From Verrucomicrobiota bacterium (GTDB lineage: Bacteria > Verrucomicrobiota > Verrucomicrobiia > Chthoniobacterales > UBA10450): a DNA stretch of 12,550 nucleotides. Each line of letters begins with the position of its first letter. Positions within the stretch are counted from its first letter, which is position 1. A program made the position numbers and the translations under genes. Below are positions 1 through 6,120 of this stretch, piece after piece. The stretch lies in contig QHNB01000010.1 of the NCBI GenBank assembly GCA_003217965.1, positions 1 through 12,550 of the forward strand, read 5' to 3'. The notes beneath the pieces were generated by a model that ran no database searches, was not told the origin of the DNA, and saw only the letters and a list, made by a program, of their open reading frames with translations.

Positions 1-1
1 T

Positions 2-796
2 GAGCGGATGGTGCGCGAAATATTTGCTACTGCTCGCGAGAAACGGCGTGAAGGGTTCATGCCATTTCTATTTATCGATGAAGCCGAAAGTATTCTTGGG
101 ACCCGCCGCGCCTCGCGCTATTCGAGCATCTTATCGACACTCGTTCCGATGTTTTGTTCGGAGATGGACGGGATCGATTCCCTCAACGATGTCGTAATCA
201 TTCTGGCATCGAACCGGGCCGATTTGATTGATCCGGCAATCCTGCGGCCGGGGCGCATTGACCGAAAAATCAAAGTGAATCGCCCGAACAAGGAAGCGAC
301 ACGGGAGATTTACCGCATTTATCTGACCAACGATCTGCCGTATGACGGCGCACTGGCGAAAGAGGCGGAGAACATTGGCGCCGCGATCGAGAAATTGATT
401 GATCGCTTCGTTACCTGGCAATTTGCCCGGCGCGATGAAAACAAATTCCTGGAAGTGACGCTTCGCAGCGGACGGAAGGAGATGCTCTATCGCGCGGATC
501 TGCTCAGCGGCGCCATAATCGCATCGGTGGTGGAGCGGGCGAAAGCGATGGCAATCAAGCGGGCGATCGCAAATGCCGGCAAAGAGAATTCGCCGGGATT
601 GCCGGAAGGAATTACCGAGCAGGATTTGCAAGCATCCTTCAATGCGGAGTACATCGAGAATGATATTTTCCCGCCATCCGACATCACCGAAGATTGGCTG
701 AAGCTCGTCGACTATGATTCCGACAACGTCGTCAAGATCGCGCCGTTTCGTCCGCTAAACGCAGATCGGCCTTCGCCAATCGGTGGCGTGATTTGA
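2..796 (+). CDS. mpa: Proteasome-associated AAA ATPase Mpa/ARC, C-terminal part
   Basis: This is the C-terminal 264 residues of the ring ATPase that recognises pupylated proteins, unfolds them and feeds them into the bacterial 20S proteasome. The 5' end lies outside the window; the family is about 600 residues long. Counting from the first whole codon, visible motifs are Walker B (FLFIDE, Asp26-Glu27), sensor 1 (ASN, Asn71) and the second region of homology with arginines in LRPGRID (Arg82, Arg85). The Mpa-specific stretch FLEVTLRSGRKEMLYR follows. This combination fits Mpa/ARC rather than FtsH or archaeal PAN. The protein ends in ...RPSPIGGVI. Mycobacterial Mpa ends in Gln-Tyr-Leu, which docks on the proteasome, and no such tail is present here. 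It lies 35 bases upstream of a DUF885 gene and two genes upstream of dop, which supports the assignment. Confidence 0.93.
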   Translation, partial: ERMVREIFATAREKRREGFMPFLFIDEAESILGTRRASRYSSILSTLVPMFCSEMDGIDSLNDVVIILASNRADLIDPAILRPGRIDRKIKVNRPNKEATREIYRIYLTNDLPYDGALAKEAENIGAAIEKLIDRFVTWQFARRDENKFLEVTLRSGRKEMLYRADLLSGAIIASVVERAKAMAIKRAIANAGKENSPGLPEGITEQDLQASFNAEYIENDIFPPSDITEDWLKLVDYDSDNVVKIAPFRPLNADRPSPIGGVI

Positions 797-831
797 TCTT
801 TTACGTGTGCGCTGACAGCTAGCATCGCACT

Positions 832-2607
832 GTGAAATCGCTCGCACACGTTTTTATAATCGCCATTCTAGTTGACTGCGCTGGTGCGCAAACGCCGGCG
901 CAACGGCCCCCGAACGTTTCGAACAAGGCCCTGATCACAAAGCAAACTCCCGTCATGGTGAATCAAAAGAGCGGAGATCCGGCCGTTTTGCGAAAGCTCG
1001 CCGACGATTACTACACATGGCGGAATGAGAATTACCCGGTTCGCAGCAGCGAGGCGGGGCTGCACACTTGGGATAATCGGCTGACCGACTATTCGGCCGG
1101 AAAGGTGGCCGAGCGTGCCGCGCACGTCCGCCGCTTGCTTGATCAAGTCCGCGCCATGAAAACCGAGAGCTGGGCCAAAGACGACCGCATTGATTGGATC
1201 TTGTTTCGTTCACAACTGGAAGAAGTCGAGTTCGGGGATCGTGTCTTGAAATTCGAGATGACCAATCCGCTCGTTTACGTGAGCGAGTGCAGCAACAGCA
1301 TCTTTTCGCTGCTGAAAAAAGAATACGACACGCCCCGCAATCGTGCGCTCTTCGCGACCGCGCGAATGAAAGCAATGCCCGCCATGATCGCGCAAGGCGC
1401 ACAGAATTTGCACAAACCAGTGAAGCTTTACGCGCAGCTCGCGATTCAATCGGCGCGTTCAATTGATCCGCTGTTTAAGGAGAGCATGAATCCCTTGACC
1501 AAGGACTTGTCGGATTCCGAACGGGGCGATTTCGAAAAGGCACGTGACGAAGCACTCAGTGCCATTCACGGCTTTGCCGACCAATTGGAAAAGCGTTTGC
1601 CGCAGATGATTGACTTCGCCCCCATGGGCGAAGCCAATTATAATTATTATCTCAAGCACATTTTGCTTCTCCCGCTCGATGCCGTGCAGGTGGAAATGCT
1701 CGGGCGCGTCGAACTGGCCCGTTATCATGCTCTGGAAGCACTGCTGCCCGATCCGTCTATGGCCGATCCCAATCCGGCACGAAGCAAAAACATTCCGCCG
1801 GACCAAGAATCATTCCTCAAAGCCTACGAGAGCCGGGAGCAGGAGATGATCGATTTTCTGAAATTGCATCAGCTCATCACGTTGCCAGATTATCTCGGCC
1901 CGTTTCAGATCCGGCAGCTGCCAGAAGCGTTCAAGCCAACCAGCCCCGGTGGCTTCATGAATCCGCCTGGTGTTTACGACAAAGATCCAGCAGGGTTTTA
2001 TTTCATCCCAACCTACAACCCGGCATCGAAGAATTTTTATATCCGTGCTGCGATCGAAGATCCGCGACCGATTCTGGGCCATGAGGGAATCCCAGGACAT
2101 TTCTTGCAGCTTTCGATTGCAAATCATTTACCGGACGAGATTCGCCGGCAGAACCAGAATGGCGTCTTTGTGGAAGGCTGGGCGCTTTATGGCGAGGAAA
2201 TGCTGATGCGAACGGGGTTGTACCCGGAAGGATCGGCCGCCCAGGGACAAATTCTGCGGCTCTCCCGCTACCGGGCGGCCCGCATCGGCGTGGACGTGAA
2301 CCTGCAAACAGGCCGCTGGAGCTTCGAGCAAGCGGTGAAATATTTTATGGAAGCGGGTGGTCTTGACCGCGAAGCGGCTGAAGGAGAAGCCGCGGGAGCG
2401 GCTGCAACTCCGACGCAAAAAATTTGGTACATCACGGGCAAATGGCAGATCATGAATCTGCTCGGAAAGTACCATGACAAACAAGGTGCGAATTTCCGGC
2501 TCGGCCAGTTCCATGACGATCTGATCAAGAACGGGAGTCTGCCAATTTCGATTATTGAATGGATTCTGCTCGATGATCCATCGTCCCTCGAAGCGGCACT
2601 GAAATAG
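832..2607 (+). CDS. Exported DUF885-family zinc-metallopeptidase-like protein
   Basis: This 591-residue protein belongs to the DUF885 family, uncharacterised proteins with a metallopeptidase-like active site. The signature HEGIPGH is at residues 417-423 (His417, Glu418, His423), followed by VEGWALYGEEM with Glu448 as a plausible further metal ligand. Length is typical of the family. The start is the GTG at 832; it gives a basic N-terminus, a hydrophobic run (HVFIIAILV) and a small-residue cleavage region near CAGAQ. This predicts Sec export to the periplasm. The Cys is preceded by Asp, so a lipobox is unlikely. There is no clear Shine-Dalgarno sequence. It sits between mpa and dop with gaps of 35 and 66 bases, an odd place for an exported protein because Pup-proteasome components are cytosolic. 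The substrate is unknown. Confidence 0.88.
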   Translation: MKSLAHVFIIAILVDCAGAQTPAQRPPNVSNKALITKQTPVMVNQKSGDPAVLRKLADDYYTWRNENYPVRSSEAGLHTWDNRLTDYSAGKVAERAAHVRRLLDQVRAMKTESWAKDDRIDWILFRSQLEEVEFGDRVLKFEMTNPLVYVSECSNSIFSLLKKEYDTPRNRALFATARMKAMPAMIAQGAQNLHKPVKLYAQLAIQSARSIDPLFKESMNPLTKDLSDSERGDFEKARDEALSAIHGFADQLEKRLPQMIDFAPMGEANYNYYLKHILLLPLDAVQVEMLGRVELARYHALEALLPDPSMADPNPARSKNIPPDQESFLKAYESREQEMIDFLKLHQLITLPDYLGPFQIRQLPEAFKPTSPGGFMNPPGVYDKDPAGFYFIPTYNPASKNFYIRAAIEDPRPILGHEGIPGHFLQLSIANHLPDEIRRQNQNGVFVEGWALYGEEMLMRTGLYPEGSAAQGQILRLSRYRAARIGVDVNLQTGRWSFEQAVKYFMEAGGLDREAAEGEAAGAAATPTQKIWYITGKWQIMNLLGKYHDKQGANFRLGQFHDDLIKNGSLPISIIEWILLDDPSSLEAALK

Positions 2608-2673
2608 GGCGAAGCGCCGGGAAATTTCGGCAAGTGTCGCAAGGACGCGCAGCGTGTATATCGTACCCCAGCA

Positions 2674-4191
2674 ATGAAACGCATCTTTGGGTTGGAGACA
2701 GAGTACGGGATTACGGTGCGAGAAGCGGAGGCGGTGGACGTCGTTGCCGAATCTATCGCGCTCGTCCGCAGCTATACAGAGCATGGCGCCCATATGAAAT
2801 GGGACTACGAGCATGAAGACCCTCACCGCGACGCGCGCGGCTTTCGAGCAAAAGCATTGCGACAGGACACCGACGAATCGGCCTATTATGAGGTGGACAA
2901 GAACCGCGCTCTTAGCTTCGTCGAGATCAAGAGTGACCTTGTCCTCTCAAACGGCGCGCGCTTTTATAACGATCATGCCCATCCGGAATATTCCACGCCC
3001 GAATGCACGACTCTGCGCGAGATGGTCGCGCAGGACAAAGCAGGAGAACGGATTTTGGCGGAGTGTGCACGGCGCCGAAACGGGCATTTGCCCGAAGAGC
3101 GAGAAGTCATCCTTTACAAAAACAACACCGATTTTGTCGGCCATAGTTACGGCTGCCATGATAATTATTTAATGCGGCGCGATGTCCCGTGGGATCGGAT
3201 CGTGGCGGGGGCGTTGCCGTTTTTAATCACGCGGCAGATTTTCGCTGGCGCGGGCAAGATGGGCGTCGAGGCGGAAAGCGCGATCAGCCAACCCGGTGTC
3301 TTTCAAATTTCGCAACGAGCCGATTTTTTCACGGTGGTGGTGAGTATCGACACGATGAACCGCCGTCCTCTCGTCAACACCCGGGATGAGCCGCACGCGG
3401 ACGCGAGCAAGTATCGACGTTTTCATGTCATCGTCGGCGATTCGAACATGAGCGAGTGGGCGACGGCGATGAAAATTGGAACGACAGCTTTGGTCCTGGA
3501 CTTGATCGAGCGCGGAGAGGCGCCGCAGCTTGAGATTGCACAGCCGATCGATGCCACAAAGTCGATCAGTCGAGACCAGAACCATGATTGGATCATCGAA
3601 CTGCGCGATGGTCGCAAGATTTCTGCGATCGACGTGCAGCGCCTTTACCTTGAAGCTGCAGCCAAGGCCGGCCGGAATGACGGCGAAGATCGTGCCTGGG
3701 TCCTGCAGGAATGGGAGGACGTCTTGAATGATCTTGAGCGCGACGTCGCACTCTGTCGCGATCGAATCGACTGGGTGGCCAAGAAAATTCTGCTCGCCGC
3801 CCTTCAAGAGGAAGAGAAGATCGCCTGGTCCGATCCCTGGCTTCAGTCAATCGACTTGGAGTATCACAACCTCGATCTTGAGACCGGCTTGTATTATGAG
3901 CTGGTGCGCCAGGGCGCGATGCGACGAGTCGTAAGCGAAGATGATATTCGAAACGCCATTTTTTCTCCGCCGAAAACGACGCGAGCATTTTTCCGTGGCC
4001 GGTCCGTTGCCCGCTTTAACGACCAAATCGAGTCGATCCAATGGGACGAGGTTGTTTTCACGAACAGCAGTCAATCAGAGCGCATCGCGCTACCTGAACC
4101 GGTCGTGGACGATCGGCTGGAGCAGCTAAATGCCGCCGTCCGGTGTAGCGCTGACTTCGGAACCTTCGCCAAAGCCTTGAATCGGTTTTAG
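2674..4191 (+). CDS. dop: Deamidase/depupylase of Pup (Dop)
   Basis: Dop is a cytosolic ATP-dependent enzyme of the glutamine-synthetase-like fold. It deamidates the C-terminal Gln of Pup and also removes Pup from substrates. The 505-residue length matches the family. The N-terminus MKRIFGLETEYGI carries the nucleotide/metal-binding glutamates (Glu8, Glu10). NGARFYNDHAHPEYS at 93-107 contains Asp100, the equivalent of the catalytic Asp95 of actinobacterial Dop. Between DARGF (53-57) and this motif is the flexible Dop-loop that separates Dop from the Pup ligase PafA. It looks about ten residues longer than in the mycobacterial protein as I remember it. Other matches are YKNNTDFVGHSYGCHDNYL, NTRDEPHAD and TTRAFFRG. 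The ATG has no obvious Shine-Dalgarno sequence. The gene follows mpa and DUF885, but no pup gene lies downstream. Confidence 0.95.
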   Translation: MKRIFGLETEYGITVREAEAVDVVAESIALVRSYTEHGAHMKWDYEHEDPHRDARGFRAKALRQDTDESAYYEVDKNRALSFVEIKSDLVLSNGARFYNDHAHPEYSTPECTTLREMVAQDKAGERILAECARRRNGHLPEEREVILYKNNTDFVGHSYGCHDNYLMRRDVPWDRIVAGALPFLITRQIFAGAGKMGVEAESAISQPGVFQISQRADFFTVVVSIDTMNRRPLVNTRDEPHADASKYRRFHVIVGDSNMSEWATAMKIGTTALVLDLIERGEAPQLEIAQPIDATKSISRDQNHDWIIELRDGRKISAIDVQRLYLEAAAKAGRNDGEDRAWVLQEWEDVLNDLERDVALCRDRIDWVAKKILLAALQEEEKIAWSDPWLQSIDLEYHNLDLETGLYYELVRQGAMRRVVSEDDIRNAIFSPPKTTRAFFRGRSVARFNDQIESIQWDEVVFTNSSQSERIALPEPVVDDRLEQLNAAVRCSADFGTFAKALNRF

Positions 4192-4268
4192 GTCGGATTT
4201 ACTCTGCCTGGGGACAGGGTCGGCGGCATCCATGGCGGAGGCGAGCTACGTTTACACGGTAGGAATTA

Positions 4269-4300
4269 ATTGCGAAGGAACGCGAAGTGATCTTCGCAAT
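4269..4300 (+). promoter_or_regulatory. Inverted repeat in the leader of the GDSL esterase gene
   Basis: ATTGCGAAG (4269-4277) and CTTCGCAAT (4292-4300) form a perfect 9-bp inverted repeat with a 14-base loop. A second GCGAAG at 4282-4287 can instead pair with CTTCGC at 4292-4297 around a TGAT tetraloop, so the two folds exclude each other. A perfect palindrome CGAAGCTTCG follows at 4306-4315, just before the purine-rich ribosome-binding region (GAGGGA) and the ATG at 4327. There is no T-tract, so it is not an ordinary intrinsic terminator for dop. It may be an operator or an RNA switch. The structure is seen; any function is inferred. Confidence 0.35.
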
Positions 4301-4326
4301 CGTCACGAAGCTTCGAGGGAATAAAT

Positions 4327-6114
4327 ATGAGGGGTCATCGCTTTCATCTTAACCGATTGGCGCGGACGTCTGCCGCCGCCATCCTAACACTGTTCATCTT
4401 AGCGGGCGGGGCGCTCCAAGCACAAGCCCCAAGCTTCACGCAAATTATCGTCTTTGGCGACAGTCTTTCAGATGATGGAAACATTGCGCACCGCGTCCGG
4501 GACACATTTGGCTTTAGTTACCCGAGCAGTAACCCTCAATTTAACTACAGTGACTATCGTTTTACGGACGACACTAATACCGACCCAGCTGCGACGCTCT
4601 ATCGCGGGCTGTGGCACGAGCAGTTAGCAAAGCAGTTTTTGAAGGTGGGTGTGGCAACCAATAGCCTAGACGGTGGAACCGACTTCGCTTTCGGTGGCGC
4701 AACGACCAAAGATGGCACCCAGGAGCGAACGATTATCAATAATCCATTTCCGTTCGCTGGTGGCAACTTCACCATCACCATCGATAACATAGGCAAGCAG
4801 GTCGCCGATTATTTGGCCAGCCACATTCCCGATCCCAATGCCTTATACATCATCTGGGGCGGTGGTAATGATTTGTTCGACGATCAAAGCATGACCAATG
4901 TCGTCAACACCGCCAATCGCGTCGGGGTATTGATTCAGCGCCTGGCCACGGCCGGTGCGCGGAATTTTCTTGTCCCAAATGTGCCGCCTTTAGGGGCCGT
5001 CCCAAATTCCTTTGGCGATCCTAATCGAGTGGCCTCGCTCAATCTCGATTCCGCGATCTATCGTAACGATCTCAATTCGGTGATCGCTTCGACGAAGAGC
5101 GCGCTCGCTTCCAGCGGCATCGCCATCCAGGTTTTCACGTTCGACGTCTGGCTGGATGTGATTCGTGTCTTGGGTCAGCCGTCTAAATACGGCTTCGTCA
5201 ACGTGACCGACCCGGCCCAGGGTAATTCCTCCGTCAATCCGGACCAGTATCTCTTTTGGGATGATATTCATCCAACGACGGCCGGTCATCATCAACTGGC
5301 GAGCGAAGCGAACCGCCTCCTGAGCGGCGAGATCGGACCCCTCGGAGAAGCCGCCAATATCTCGACGCGGGGTGTGGCCGGCACTGGCGATAATGTGTTG
5401 ATTGGCGGTTTTATTATCACCGGATCGGATTCGAAAAAGGTCTTGGTGCGTGCGATTGGCCCATCGCTCGCGAGCGCTAGGATCTCGGGTGTGCTCGCTG
5501 ATCCGACGGTGACGGTTTACGATAGTAATCATGAGATTGTCGCCACTAACGACAATTGGAAGTCGAATCAACAAGCCGAAATACAAGCGACTGGACTGGC
5601 CCCGCAAAACGATCTCGAATCTGCCGTGATCGTTAGTCTGCCACCCGGTCCCTATACTGCCATCGTGAGCGGGAATAACGGTGGCACCGGGGTGGCTTTG
5701 GCGGAAGTTTACGATTTAGATCCAGGCGCGAACTCAACCTTGTACAATGTGAGCACACGAGGTTTTGTCGGCACTGGTGATAACGTATTGATCGGCGGAT
5801 TGAGTATTAACAGCGGGGAACCGCCAGTTGTCGTTCTTCGCGCCATCGGCCCGAGCCTTAGCGCGGCTGGTATCGTCACTGCGTTGCAGGATCCGGTTAT
5901 TCAATTGTTTGACGTAAACGGTGCGCTGATTGCCCAGAATGACAACTGGCACGACGCCACTCCGACCGCGATTAAGGCAACTCTTCTCCCGCCGACGGAC
6001 GATCGGGAAGCGGTGATTGTCGCGTCGCTCGATCCTGGTAATTACACGGCAATCGTCAGCGGTAAGAACGGTACTACGGGTATTGCGTTAGTGGAAGCCT
6101 ATCGTCTTCAATAA
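4327..6114 (+). CDS. Secreted GDSL/SGNH esterase-lipase with two C-terminal repeat modules
   Basis: This 595-residue exported hydrolase probably cleaves ester bonds in lipids or acylated carbohydrates. A long signal peptide (1-34) has a basic start, a hydrophobic core AAAILTLFILAGGAL and an Ala-Gln-Ala site. The catalytic domain (about 37-335) has block I GDSLSD with Ser46, block II around FGGA (122-125), block III GGND with Asn181, and block V DDIHP, giving the Asp312/His315 pair. Two related modules of about 120 residues follow (344-464 and 474-594), each starting N[IV]STRG and containing GTGDNVLIGG, RAIGPSL, NDNW and YTAIVSG. They are beta-rich and may serve in surface attachment, binding or secretion. 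No PEP-CTERM tail is seen. GAGGGA about six bases before the ATG supports the start. It converges on glgP with only six bases between stops. Confidence 0.93.
   Translation: MRGHRFHLNRLARTSAAAILTLFILAGGALQAQAPSFTQIIVFGDSLSDDGNIAHRVRDTFGFSYPSSNPQFNYSDYRFTDDTNTDPAATLYRGLWHEQLAKQFLKVGVATNSLDGGTDFAFGGATTKDGTQERTIINNPFPFAGGNFTITIDNIGKQVADYLASHIPDPNALYIIWGGGNDLFDDQSMTNVVNTANRVGVLIQRLATAGARNFLVPNVPPLGAVPNSFGDPNRVASLNLDSAIYRNDLNSVIASTKSALASSGIAIQVFTFDVWLDVIRVLGQPSKYGFVNVTDPAQGNSSVNPDQYLFWDDIHPTTAGHHQLASEANRLLSGEIGPLGEAANISTRGVAGTGDNVLIGGFIITGSDSKKVLVRAIGPSLASARISGVLADPTVTVYDSNHEIVATNDNWKSNQQAEIQATGLAPQNDLESAVIVSLPPGPYTAIVSGNNGGTGVALAEVYDLDPGANSTLYNVSTRGFVGTGDNVLIGGLSINSGEPPVVVLRAIGPSLSAAGIVTALQDPVIQLFDVNGALIAQNDNWHDATPTAIKATLLPPTDDREAVIVASLDPGNYTAIVSGKNGTTGIALVEAYRLQ
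5356..5718 (+). repeat. C-terminal module, copy 1 (within GDSL esterase)
   Basis: Encodes residues 344-464 of the esterase, the first of two tandem modules with a period of 130 residues. Shared landmarks with copy 2 are STRG, GTGDNVLIGG, RAIGPSL, NDNW and YTAIVSG. The copies have diverged clearly at DNA level, so this is an old duplication rather than a recent slippage. Confidence 0.85.
5746..6111 (+). repeat. C-terminal module, copy 2 (within GDSL esterase)
   Basis: Encodes residues 474-595, collinear with copy 1 and ending the protein at AYRLQ. It keeps all landmark motifs of copy 1. The linker between the copies is about nine residues (PGANSTLY region). Confidence 0.85.
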
Positions 6115-6120
6115 TCGAAG

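Noticed and set aside
865..900. Lipoprotein signal (lipobox) in the DUF885 protein
   Set aside because: The Cys is preceded by Val-Asp; an acidic residue before the Cys does not fit a lipobox, so an ordinary Sec signal is more likely.
2128..2826. 232-codon open frame on the minus strand across the end of DUF885 and start of dop
   Set aside because: It lies antisense to two strongly supported genes and its translation shows no recognisable family or motif; it is a reading-frame shadow.
3223..3807. 194-codon minus-strand frame inside dop
   Set aside because: Antisense to conserved Dop motifs, with no recognisable domain or ribosome-binding site.
4192..4326. A hidden pup gene after dop
   Set aside because: The space is too short and no frame ends in Gly-Gly-Gln or Gly-Gly-Glu.
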